42,449 bases of DNA from the NCBI GenBank assembly GCA_048527645.1, contig DBGFNI010000116.1:1-42449 (forward strand), in the 5' to 3' direction. Below are positions 34,056-41,666 of the stretch, one piece after another; positions within the stretch are counted from its first letter, which is position 1; each line of letters begins with the position of its first letter. Below the pieces are notes generated by a model. The model made no database searches. It saw only the letters and a list, made by a program, of their open reading frames with translations, and was not told where the DNA came from. The position numbers and the translations under genes are program-made. The DNA is from HGM12669 sp048527645 (GTDB taxonomy: Bacteria; Bacillota; Clostridia; Oscillospirales; CAG-272).

Positions 34056-34120
34056 TTGACACTTTTATGACACTTCTAACGCAGATTAACGGAGAAACCT
34101 TAAGGTTTCTCCGTTATAAT
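34056..34120 (+). promoter_or_regulatory. Promoter and operator of the dlt-like operon
   Basis: TGACA at 34057-34061 and 34068-34072 (11-bp period), with ACGCA at 34079-34083 as the third element, then the -10 box TATAAT at 34115-34120. The distance from first repeat to -10 is 58, against 59 at the regulator's own promoter, and 19 of the first 24 bases or so are the same. The -35 position (GAGAAA) is non-consensus. Overlapping it is the 30-bp palindrome listed separately. Confidence 0.65.
34087..34116. promoter_or_regulatory. 30-bp perfect palindrome in the dlt-like promoter
   Basis: TAACGGAGAAACC (34087-34099) is followed by TTAA and by its exact reverse complement to 34116. It fills the space between the TGACA repeats and the -10 box, which it overlaps by two bases. 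It could bind a second dimeric regulator or form a hairpin ending the kinase transcript; there is no T-tract. It is absent from the otherwise similar promoter at 31908. Confidence 0.6.
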
Positions 34121-34160
34121 ATTATCAGAGATCGGTTGTTTTCGGGAAAGGGAGAATCAC

Positions 34161-35684
34161 ATGACCAAAAACGTATTATGCTATCTGGAAGCGTCCGCGG
34201 CAGCATTCCCGCAGAAGACCGCCGCGGCGGACGGCGCGGCAAGTCTTACCTTCTCCGACTTGCAGGAGCGCTGCGCCCGAATCGGCAGCGCCCTTGCCCG
34301 GGCCGGCGTCTGCCCCCGCGACGCGGTTGCAGTCTTCGCAGAGAAGAACACCGACGCCCTGTGCGCGATGCTGGGCGCCGTATATGCCGGCGGGTTCTAC
34401 TCGGTTTTCAGCACAGAACTGCCGCAACCCCGCCTGGAACAGATCGCGCAGGTTCTTTGCCCGAAGGTCATTGTCACCACCTGCGAGCTGCTGCAAACAG
34501 CGCAGCAGTATTTCCCGCACGCGGTGCTGTGCACCGTGGAGGCGCTTGCGCAGCAGGCGCCCGATCGCGCCCGGCTCGCTGCCATCCGCGGGCAGATGAT
34601 TGACACCGATCCGCTGTATGTCAACTTCACCTCCGGCTCCACAGGTACGCCGAAGGGGATTGTCGTCTCACACCGCAGTGTCATTGATTTTATCGGCTGC
34701 TTTACGGAGATTTTCGGGTTTTCCGCGCAGGATGTCATTGCCAATCAGGCGCCGTTTGATTTTGACGTATCGGTCAAGGACATCTATTCTGCAATGAAGA
34801 CCGGCGCCACGCTGCTGATTGTCCCGCGCCCGCTTTTCTCCGCGCCGGCTCAGCTGGTGGACTTTCTGTGCGCGCAGGGCGCGACCGCGATGATCTGGGC
34901 GGTCTCGGCGCTGTCGCTGCTTAGCACCTTTCACGCGCTGGATTACAAAACGCCGCAGAGCGTAAACAAAATCCTGTTCAGCGGCGAGGTCATGCCGTAC
35001 AAAGTGCTGCGGGATCTGCAGGCGCACCTGCCAAACGCGCTGTATGCAAATCTTTACGGTCCGACCGAAATCACCTGCAACTGTACCTATCATATTCTGC
35101 AAAAAGAGCGGGACTATTCCGCCGGCATCCCGATCGGCATCGCCTTTCCCAATGAGGATGTTTTTTTGCTCGATGCGGACAACCGTGCGCTGCGCGGTGC
35201 CGGCGAGACGGGAGAAATCTGCGTGCGCGGTTCGGCGCTGGCACTCGGCTATTACGCCGCCCCGGAGCAAACCGCTCGGCATTTTGTGCAAAATCCTCTG
35301 AACACGGCATACGCGGAGACCGTATATCGCACCGGGGATCTGGGCGCCTACAATGAAAACGGCGAGCTGATTTTCCGCGGGCGCAAGGATTTTCAAATCA
35401 AATATATGGGGCACAGGATCGAACTGGAGGAAATTGAGCGAGCTATGGCAGGCATCGCGGGCGTCGCAAGCTGCTGCTGCACGTTCGATGAAAAAAAGGA
35501 ACGGTTGTACGGCTTTTATGTCGGCAGCATCGACAAACAAACGCTGCACACGGTGATGAAGCAAAGCCTGCCCGCCTTTATGGTTCCCGGCTTTTTGCGC
35601 CGGGTGGAAGCGATGCCGCTGACCAAAAACGGAAAAATCGACCGAAAAATGCTATCGGAAAGCGCGGTGAAAAAGACATCTTGA
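34161..35684 (+). CDS. DltA-like amino-acid:carrier-protein ligase (AMP-forming)
   Basis: A 507-residue adenylating enzyme, close in length and layout to DltA (D-alanine:D-alanyl carrier protein ligase). The P-loop TSGSTGTPKG is at about 158-167, the NQAPFDFDVSV segment has the amine-binding Asp202, YGPTEITCN follows near 300, and the C-terminal NGKIDRK holds the catalytic Lys. The residue that aligns with Cys269 of Bacillus DltA (FCGEVLP), which enforces selection of D-Ala, is Ser274 (FSGEVMP), and the WTSTPSF motif of DltA is replaced by WAVSALS. The substrate may therefore not be D-Ala. SD AAGGGAG before ATG 34161. It is the first gene of the five-gene operon; no DltX-like small ORF precedes it. 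Confidence 0.82.
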   Translation: MTKNVLCYLEASAAAFPQKTAAADGAASLTFSDLQERCARIGSALARAGVCPRDAVAVFAEKNTDALCAMLGAVYAGGFYSVFSTELPQPRLEQIAQVLCPKVIVTTCELLQTAQQYFPHAVLCTVEALAQQAPDRARLAAIRGQMIDTDPLYVNFTSGSTGTPKGIVVSHRSVIDFIGCFTEIFGFSAQDVIANQAPFDFDVSVKDIYSAMKTGATLLIVPRPLFSAPAQLVDFLCAQGATAMIWAVSALSLLSTFHALDYKTPQSVNKILFSGEVMPYKVLRDLQAHLPNALYANLYGPTEITCNCTYHILQKERDYSAGIPIGIAFPNEDVFLLDADNRALRGAGETGEICVRGSALALGYYAAPEQTARHFVQNPLNTAYAETVYRTGDLGAYNENGELIFRGRKDFQIKYMGHRIELEEIERAMAGIAGVASCCCTFDEKKERLYGFYVGSIDKQTLHTVMKQSLPAFMVPGFLRRVEAMPLTKNGKIDRKMLSESAVKKTS

Positions 35685-36862
35685 ACAATATGACATATCC
35701 AACCGATTCCGCCTATTATCTCTTTGATCAGCAGGCGGTGACCAATCGTGTGGCGCAGCTGCGCGGTATGCTGCCACGTCAGATTTCTCTGTGCTACGCG
35801 GTCAAGGCAAACACATTTATCATCGACGCGCTGCGCGGAACAGTAGAACGCTTTGAAATCTGCTCGCCGGGGGAAGCGCAGATCTGCGACCGGCTCGGCG
35901 TGCCGCCGGAGCAGACGGTGATCTCCGGCGTGTACAAAACGCCGCAGGTGATCGAAAGCATGGTACGAAACGCCGCGGACAGAATTTACACCGTGGAATC
36001 CCTCACGCAGTTTGATCTGCTGCGAAGCCTGTCGGAATCATACCGGCGGCGCATCCCGGTTTTGCTGCGCCTGACCAACGGCAGTCAGTTCGGCATCAAC
36101 GAGGACGAGCTGGAGCAGCTCGTTGCCGCGCGGGAGCGCTGCGCCTATCTCGATTTGCGCGGCATCCAGTATTTTTCAGGCACGCAGAAAACCTCTCTCA
36201 AAAAACTGCAGCGCGAAATCGAGCATCTGGACCGGCTCTTGCTGCACCTGCAGCAAACCTACGGTTTCACGGCGCGGGAGCTGGAATACGGCCCGGGCCT
36301 TCCCGTGGCTTATTTTTCCGGCGACACGCTCGAAGAGGAAGCGCTGCTGTCCGGCTTTTCCGCGCTGCTCAACGGCATGTGCGCAAAGCCGAAGATCACG
36401 CTGGAGCTGGGACGCAGCATTGCCGCCTGCTGCGGACGGTACTACACCCATGTCGTTGACATCAAGCGCAACAACGGGCAAAACTATCTGCTGGTGGACG
36501 GCGGCATGCATCACATTGTTTACTTCGGGCAGCACATGGCGATGAAGCAGCCCTTTATCAGCGTTTGCGGAAAAGAGGCACAGCCGGCGACGGAAAGCTG
36601 GAATATCTGCGGCTCGCTATGCTCGATGAACGACATTCTGGCAAAGCAGGTGCCCCTGCCCGATATTCAGATCGGTGACACGCTTTGCTTTGAAAAAACA
36701 GGCGCATACTGTATGACGGAGGGCGTCTCCCTGTTTTTGAGCCGGGAGCTGCCGGCAGTCTATCTGCAAACGGCAGACGGCACAATCTGCCTGCGCCACA
36801 CGGTGCAGACCGCCCCTCTCAACACCCCGATTTTCAGCACAACCAATACAGAAAGGAACTGA
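35681..36862 (+). CDS. Fold-type III PLP-dependent decarboxylase-like protein
   Basis: A 393-residue protein of the ornithine/diaminopimelate decarboxylase fold. PLP-binding Lys42 is in CYAVKANTF; phosphate-binding GPG is in ELEYGPGLPVAYF; LELGRSIAACCG corresponds to the EPGR motif; WNICGSLCSMNDIL contains the Cys and Asp of the active-site CxxxD motif; and EKTGAYCM matches the GAY motif. These C-terminal motifs separate it from alanine racemase. It lies between the ligase and carrier-protein genes, so a carrier-bound aminoacyl group, as for BtrK of butirosin biosynthesis, is a plausible substrate. TTG 35681 overlaps the ligase stop; ATG 35690 is an equally possible start, since neither has a clear SD. 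Confidence 0.8.
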   Translation: MNNMTYPTDSAYYLFDQQAVTNRVAQLRGMLPRQISLCYAVKANTFIIDALRGTVERFEICSPGEAQICDRLGVPPEQTVISGVYKTPQVIESMVRNAADRIYTVESLTQFDLLRSLSESYRRRIPVLLRLTNGSQFGINEDELEQLVAARERCAYLDLRGIQYFSGTQKTSLKKLQREIEHLDRLLLHLQQTYGFTARELEYGPGLPVAYFSGDTLEEEALLSGFSALLNGMCAKPKITLELGRSIAACCGRYYTHVVDIKRNNGQNYLLVDGGMHHIVYFGQHMAMKQPFISVCGKEAQPATESWNICGSLCSMNDILAKQVPLPDIQIGDTLCFEKTGAYCMTEGVSLFLSRELPAVYLQTADGTICLRHTVQTAPLNTPIFSTTNTERN

Positions 36863-36868
36863 CACATT

Positions 36869-37099
36869 ATGGAACAACTGCTTGCAATTTTAGAGGATAT
36901 TCAACCGGATATTGATTATACCGCCTGCGAAGGACTCATCGACGATCACCTGCTCGACTCGCTGTCGATCATTTCGCTTGTCGCAGAGCTGGAGGACGCG
37001 TTTGACATCACCATCCCCGCGGTGGAGGTCATCCCGTCGAATTTCAATTCCGCACAGGCAATGTGGAGCATGATTCAGCGTCTGCAAGAGGAGGAGTAA
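36869..37099 (+). CDS. Acyl/aminoacyl carrier protein (DltC-like)
   Basis: A 76-residue acidic four-helix carrier protein. The phosphopantetheine attachment site is Ser31 in DDHLLDSLSI. The sequence EDAFDITIP is typical of carrier proteins in general, and the site reads DSLS rather than the DSMG/DSVG common in DltC. It should be charged by the upstream ligase and present the aminoacyl group to the decarboxylase-like enzyme and the MBOAT protein. An AGAAAGGA SD lies before the ATG; it starts 6 bases after the upstream gene and ends one base before the MBOAT gene. Confidence 0.88.
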   Translation: MEQLLAILEDIQPDIDYTACEGLIDDHLLDSLSIISLVAELEDAFDITIPAVEVIPSNFNSAQAMWSMIQRLQEEE

Positions 37100-37100
37100 C

Positions 37101-38735
37101 ATGCAGCTTTCCGCTCTGCTGTTTGCGGGAAAGTATGCGTCGCTGACCTCGTTTTTTTCCGTGGCGTATCTCGCCGTTTTCCTGCCCGTCTGTCTTCTTC
37201 TCTACTCGCTGATGCCGGGAAGGTGCAAAAAATACTTTCTGCTGCTTGCAAGCGCCGTATTTTATTGGCTGATCAGCGGAAGGCTGATTGTATATCTGGC
37301 ACTTTCCGTTCTGTCGGTGCATTATTTCGGGCTGTGGCTGGACCGTTTGCACATGCAGCGGGACGCACAGCTCAAAAGCGTTGAAAAGGAAAACCGGCGA
37401 AAATACAAAAAATTTTTTCAGCGCAGATGCCGCCTGGTTCTGCTCTTTGCCGTCGCGCTGCACATCGGCGCGCTGCTTGTGATCAAGTATTCCCCCTTCT
37501 TCACTTCAAACATCAACACCCTGCTGCGCGCACTGCACTGCTCGGTGCAGCTGGACATCCCGCGGTATCTGATGCCGATCGGCATTTCCTTCTTCACGTT
37601 GCAGGCGCTCTCTTATCTGATTGATGTTTACCGCGAAACGGAAAAGGCCGACGGCAACCCCTTCCGTCTGGCGCTCTTTCTCTCCTTTTTCCCGCAGATT
37701 ACGGAAGGGCCGATCTGCCGCTACCGTCAAACCGCGCCGCAGCTGTGGAGCGTGGGAAAAATCGAATATGCCAATCTCACCCTGGGGTTGCAGCGCATCC
37801 TGTTCGGCATGATGAAAAAGCTGGTTGTCGCCGATCGGCTCAATCCCCTGATTCAAGAGGTGTTTTCCAACTACCGTTCCTATGCGGGCGGCGTGATTGC
37901 CTTTGCGGCTGTCTGCTACACGATGCAGCTGTATATGGATTTTTCCGGCGCGATGGACGCGGTGAGCGGCACCGCGCAGATCTTCGGCATTGTCATGCCG
38001 GAGAACTTTCAGCGGCCGTTCTTCTCCCGCAGCATTTCGGAATTCTGGAAGCGCTGGCACATCACGCTGGGCGCGTGGTTTAAGGATTATATTTTCTATC
38101 CCGTGACCATGTCCTCCCCCTTGAAGCGCCTCACCGCTTCCGCGCGCAAAAAGCTCGGCAATCATTTCGGTCCCCTGCTCGCCGGCAGCATTGCGCTGTT
38201 CTGCGTGTGGCTGTGCAACGGGCTGTGGCACGGCGCCGCATGGAGCTACATATTCTTCGGCATGTACCATTTTGCACTGATTCTCGCCGGCAACGCCATC
38301 GCACCCGCCGTCAAAGCATGCAACCGCAAGTTGCACATCAATCCCGAAAGCCGCCCCTACCGGCTGCTGCAAATGCTGCGCACCGGTATCCTGGTGGTGA
38401 TCGGCGAGCTGTTCTTCCGTGCAGACGGCCTGCGCGCCGGACTCGCCATGTTTGGCAAAATGATCACCGATTTTCATCTTCCGTCGATCGACAACCGGCT
38501 CTTTTCCGCGCTGGGCGTCGACTGGATGGATCTTGTCATCGTCGGCGTCACGCTGCTGATCGTTTGGGTCGTCAGCCTGCTGAATGAAAAGGGGATCGTC
38601 GTCAGAGCGTCTCTGCGCAACGCGCCTGTCGTGCTGCGCTGGTGTGTGTTCTACGCGCTGATTCTGTATATTGTCATTTTCGGCGCATACGGTCCCGGAT
38701 ATGTCCCGGTTGACCCGATGTATGCGAATTTCTAA
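37101..38735 (+). CDS. MBOAT-family membrane acyltransferase (DltB/AlgI-like)
   Basis: A 544-residue polytopic protein of the MBOAT family, with about ten membrane segments. The PIGISFFTLQALSYLIDVYR and FFPQITEGPICRY segments and the catalytic His377 in CNGLWHGAAWSYIFFGMYHF are the family's marks. It should take the aminoacyl group from the carrier protein at the cytoplasmic face and pass it to a surface polymer or to the SGNH partner outside. A hydrophilic loop rich in Arg/Lys (about residues 85-115) may dock the acidic carrier. A strong SD (GGAGGAG) overlaps the end of the carrier gene. Confidence 0.88.
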   Translation: MQLSALLFAGKYASLTSFFSVAYLAVFLPVCLLLYSLMPGRCKKYFLLLASAVFYWLISGRLIVYLALSVLSVHYFGLWLDRLHMQRDAQLKSVEKENRRKYKKFFQRRCRLVLLFAVALHIGALLVIKYSPFFTSNINTLLRALHCSVQLDIPRYLMPIGISFFTLQALSYLIDVYRETEKADGNPFRLALFLSFFPQITEGPICRYRQTAPQLWSVGKIEYANLTLGLQRILFGMMKKLVVADRLNPLIQEVFSNYRSYAGGVIAFAAVCYTMQLYMDFSGAMDAVSGTAQIFGIVMPENFQRPFFSRSISEFWKRWHITLGAWFKDYIFYPVTMSSPLKRLTASARKKLGNHFGPLLAGSIALFCVWLCNGLWHGAAWSYIFFGMYHFALILAGNAIAPAVKACNRKLHINPESRPYRLLQMLRTGILVVIGELFFRADGLRAGLAMFGKMITDFHLPSIDNRLFSALGVDWMDLVIVGVTLLIVWVVSLLNEKGIVVRASLRNAPVVLRWCVFYALILYIVIFGAYGPGYVPVDPMYANF

Positions 38736-38746
38736 AGGAGGTTATT

Positions 38747-39712
38747 ATGCGATCGGCAGTCAAGCATGCGCTTTGCAGCACACTGTTCGTGCTCATTCTC
38801 GCCATTTTGCTGCTTGCGGTTTCCTGGGTTTTTCAGCCGAAGGGCAACGCTGCGCGGGACGGCATTCTCGATCAGTCGGCAAACGGCATTCTGGGAGAAG
38901 CGGAGCAGACCATCGACGTCTTGATCGTCGGAGACAGTGAGACATACAGTTCTTTTATTCCCCTGAAAATCTGGCAGGATTGCGGAATCACCTCCTATGT
39001 CTGTGCCACCCCGGCGCAAAAGCTCTATTATTCGTCTGAGTTTCTGCAAAAGGCCTTTGCGCAGCAAACGCCGAAGCTTGTCATCCTTGAAACGAACGCC
39101 GTCTTCCGCAATTTCACCTATGCGGATGTCGTCTTTCACAGTCTGGAACAGACCTTTTCCGTCTTTCGGTATCACAATCGCTGGAAATCTTTGCAGCCAA
39201 AGGATTTCACCCTGTATGTCAACAACACCAACACCGACAGCAGCAAAGGATATTCCTACAACACCGCCGTCAGCGCCGCGAATACCAAGGGCTATATGAA
39301 GCCAACGAAAAAGCAGCAGCGTATCTCGGCGAAAAATCAGCGGTACATTGAGGAGATGCAAGCCTTCTGTGAAGAAAACGGCGCGGCCTTTCTCCTGGTC
39401 AGCACCCCGAGCACCAAAAACTGGAATTATGCCCGGCACAACAGCATTGCCGCCCTTGCACAGCAGACGGGAATCCCATACATTGATATGAATCTGCTGC
39501 AAAAGGAAATCCCCATCGACTGGAAAACAGACACCCGCGACGGCGGCGATCATCTCAACCACGCCGGCGCCGTCAAGGTCACGGATTATCTGACGCAGTA
39601 TCTGCAGCAGACGGGAGCATTCACCGACAAGCGAGGCGATCCGCGCTACGCGGACTGGGAGGAAGCACTGCTCGCTTTCAACCGGGCAACCGCAGATTCC
39701 TTAAAGCCGTGA
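38747..39712 (+). CDS. Membrane-anchored SGNH-fold protein (DltD/AlgX-like partner)
   Basis: A 321-residue protein with one N-terminal transmembrane anchor (about 9-29) and an extracytoplasmic SGNH domain. Block I is VGDSETYSS with Ser64; the late DGGDHLNHAGA (about 265-275) supplies the Asp/His region. In dlt and alginate systems the partner of the MBOAT protein is such a protein, which finishes the acyl transfer to the polymer outside the cell. A perfect SD (AAAGGAGG) precedes ATG 38747. It is the last gene of the operon. Confidence 0.82.
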   Translation: MRSAVKHALCSTLFVLILAILLLAVSWVFQPKGNAARDGILDQSANGILGEAEQTIDVLIVGDSETYSSFIPLKIWQDCGITSYVCATPAQKLYYSSEFLQKAFAQQTPKLVILETNAVFRNFTYADVVFHSLEQTFSVFRYHNRWKSLQPKDFTLYVNNTNTDSSKGYSYNTAVSAANTKGYMKPTKKQQRISAKNQRYIEEMQAFCEENGAAFLLVSTPSTKNWNYARHNSIAALAQQTGIPYIDMNLLQKEIPIDWKTDTRDGGDHLNHAGAVKVTDYLTQYLQQTGAFTDKRGDPRYADWEEALLAFNRATADSLKP

Positions 39713-39728
39713 GCCCAGTCAAAAAGAG

Positions 39729-40643
39729 AACCTCCCCGGCGATTGGCAGGTATCCGTAAGACAGTATTGCACACAAACGGAAGAGAGAATATATGTATGT
39801 TGAACAAGAAGATTACAATTCGTCCGGAAGAACATAAAGATTATAAGAGTATTGTTTCTCTGATTCTGCGTTCGTTTCAGAAGGAACCGACTATTCTGAT
39901 GGATCCGATATTATTGCATTAGTTGAGGAAATCAGAGATTCGAAATATTATATTCCCGAATTGTCCTTTGTTGCACAATTAAATAACAATGTGGTAGGAC
40001 ACTTTTTGTTTTCAAAATTTCCGCTATCTCCTACGCAGGAAGGCGGACATGATCATGATACAAATTCCGGAATTGTTATGTTAGCACCTGTATCTGTTCA
40101 TGCCGATTATTTTCGCCAAGGAATCGGAACCGCTATGCTTAACATGGGAATTGAGAAGGTGAGAGAATCGGGCTATAAAGGAATAACCGTTGAAGGAAAT
40201 TACAACTTTTACAATCGAGTCGGATTTCGGACATCATCAGAATATAACATTTTCCCAACGAGTGGCTATCCAATGGAAGAACCCCGATGCATGATGTGTC
40301 AGGAAACATATCAAGGATCCTTGGACGGCATACACGGTTATATCGTTTATGACATGTATTTCAATGCATAAAACTGACGTTCTGTCGGTACAAAGAAACT
40401 GACAAATTCAGCTTTATCAGATTGTCGAAAATCCCTTCAGCACGAAAGGGCGCACTTCTATACAGGGGCAAAGCCCTGCTTGTGCGCTCTGGCAGCCAGA
40501 TAGCCTCCCGGATTGTTTTGTGTCACAACCTTTCATACAAAGGGATACCGCTTTGCGCCCAGTCCTGCAAAAAACCTCCGCATGATTACTCGTGCGGAGA
40601 TTGAACTATTTTTGGGACACTGCCCGATACTGCCGGGGAGGTT
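39729..40643. mobile_element. Small AT-rich insert bounded by inverted repeats
   Basis: AACCTCCCCGGC (39729-39740) and its exact reverse complement GCCGGGGAGGTT (40632-40643) bound a segment carrying a frameshifted acetyltransferase of clearly lower GC. The repeat resembles the two arms of a Rho-independent terminator (a 12-bp GC-rich stem then TTTT) and would suit the dlt-like operon, which has no other terminator. Inside it, GGCAGGTATCC and (reversed) GGCAGTGTCCC are similar and may be the element's own ends. No transposase is present. The alternative is that the 12-bp repeats are themselves the element's ends. Confidence 0.45.
39797..40371 (+). pseudogene. Frameshifted GNAT-family N-acetyltransferase
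   Basis: From ATG 39797 the first 32 codons read MLNKKITIRPEEHKDYKSIV and on, a typical start of a YhbS-like GNAT protein, then the frame hits a stop at about 39920. The homologous continuation (EGTDYSDGSDIIALVEEIR to the end at 40371) is in another frame, so one base is missing (or two are added) near 39876-39884. The later part contains the acetyl-CoA binding region VHADYFRQGIGTAML and FYNRVGFR. Codon use is AT-rich, unlike all neighbours, which suggests horizontal origin. A sequencing error cannot be excluded. Confidence 0.75.
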
Positions 40644-40680
40644 TTATGTGCTGCGCGTGCCGCCGGGTGCAAATCACAAA
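40372..40680. other. Non-coding remnant between the acetyltransferase and rsgA
   Basis: There is no credible gene here. It contains hairpin-forming sequence: GCGCAC/GTGCGC around an inner GGGC/GCCC at about 40450-40485, and CTCCGCA/TGCGGAG at about 40576-40599. The right-hand inverted repeat lies at 40632-40643. It reads like decayed mobile DNA. Confidence 0.5.
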
Positions 40681-40714
40681 AACGGAGAATGACTGCCAGC
40701 AGTCATTCTCCGTT
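40676..40714 (-). terminator. Terminator overlapping the 3' end of rsgA
   Basis: The perfect 16-bp stem (40681-40696 with 40699-40714) and the T-run after it on the minus strand (TTTTTG) form a strong terminator. The rsgA stop codon (40705-40703) lies inside the 5' arm. Confidence 0.9.
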
Positions 40715-41647
40715 CTTTTCCCATTCTTTTTTATCCTTCAGATCGCGGTAGATGGCGCAATAGCTTCGGTGGCGGCACCGGGCGATCTGCCCCGCCTCCA
40801 CCGCGGCGGCAATCGCGCAGCCGTCCTCTCCCGTATGGGAGCATTTTTTATACCGGCATTTTCCCAGATAGGGCGCAAATTCCCGGAAGGTCTGCGGCAG
40901 ATCCTGCAAAAAGAAAAAGTCAAACCGTTCAAAATCCAGCATCCCAAACCCCGGCGTGTCGGCGAGATACCCCGCGCCGCCGCAAAGGTCGTTTAGCGGA
41001 TACAGCTCCACATGCCGCGTGGTATGCTTGCCGCGGGCAATTTTTTCACTCAGCGACCCGGTCTGCAAAGCAAGCGTGGGGAACAGGCAGTTGAGCAAGG
41101 AGGACTTTCCGACGCCGGAGGCGCCGGCAAATGCGATCAGCTCCTCCGCGCGCATGCCGCAGACATACTGTGCAAGTGCGTCAATGCCGTTGCGGTGCAC
41201 CGTGTCGGTCAGAAACACGTCATATCCCGCCTTTTCATAAACCGCCGCAATTTTTTGCGCCTTTTCCGCGCCCTGATCCACCTTGTTGACGATGAGCGCC
41301 GTTTCGATGCGGTGATACGCACAAATGGCAATCATCTTATCCAGATACAGTGGGCTCGGCGCCGGGTCGGACGCCGCCGCCACCAACAGCAGCCGGTCAA
41401 GGTTGGCAACGGGCGGGCGGATCAGGATGTTCTTTCTCGGCAGAATCTCTTCAATCCGACCGGGCTGTTCTCCGTCGCCCGGCGAAAAGCACACCCGGTC
41501 TCCCACGGCAAGCGTCTCGTGCGCGTGCTTCAGCCCCCCCTTTGCCAGGCAGTGATGACGCTGACCGTTTTCTTCTCTCACTTCGTATCTGCCGCCGACC
41601 CCCTTGATCACACGGCCCTGCCGCAGCGCGGCATCGTTCTGTTTCAT
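40703..41647 (-). CDS. rsgA: Ribosome small-subunit-dependent GTPase RsgA
   Basis: A 314-residue circularly permuted GTPase that checks late maturation of the 30S subunit. An N-terminal OB fold (about 12-75) is followed by G4 IVNKVD (about 118), G1 GASGVGKSSLLN (about 178) and G3 LADTPGFG (about 230), in the permuted order typical of RsgA/YloQ. The C-terminal zinc motif CRYKKCSHTGEDGC is intact. It lies 19 bases downstream of the PASTA kinase gene, the usual prkC-rsgA order of Firmicutes, and ends in a strong terminator. rpe, often the next gene, is absent. Confidence 0.95.
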   Translation of the reverse strand: MKQNDAALRQGRVIKGVGGRYEVREENGQRHHCLAKGGLKHAHETLAVGDRVCFSPGDGEQPGRIEEILPRKNILIRPPVANLDRLLLVAAASDPAPSPLYLDKMIAICAYHRIETALIVNKVDQGAEKAQKIAAVYEKAGYDVFLTDTVHRNGIDALAQYVCGMRAEELIAFAGASGVGKSSLLNCLFPTLALQTGSLSEKIARGKHTTRHVELYPLNDLCGGAGYLADTPGFGMLDFERFDFFFLQDLPQTFREFAPYLGKCRYKKCSHTGEDGCAIAAAVEAGQIARCRHRSYCAIYRDLKDKKEWEKNGE

Positions 41648-41666
41648 GCTGCTGTTTCCTGTTCTG

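Noticed and set aside
35681..36862. Alanine racemase supplying D-Ala to the ligase
   Set aside because: The C-terminal half has decarboxylase-type motifs (EPGR-like, CxxxD, GAY) and not those of alanine racemase; fold type III is shared, so biochemical proof is still lacking.
37506..38477. 323-codon antisense frame opposite the MBOAT gene
   Set aside because: It is His/Gln/Gly-rich without motifs, whereas the MBOAT protein is well supported.
40422..40604. Small 60-residue open frame
   Set aside because: There is no SD and no recognisable domain; it lies in decayed, hairpin-rich DNA.
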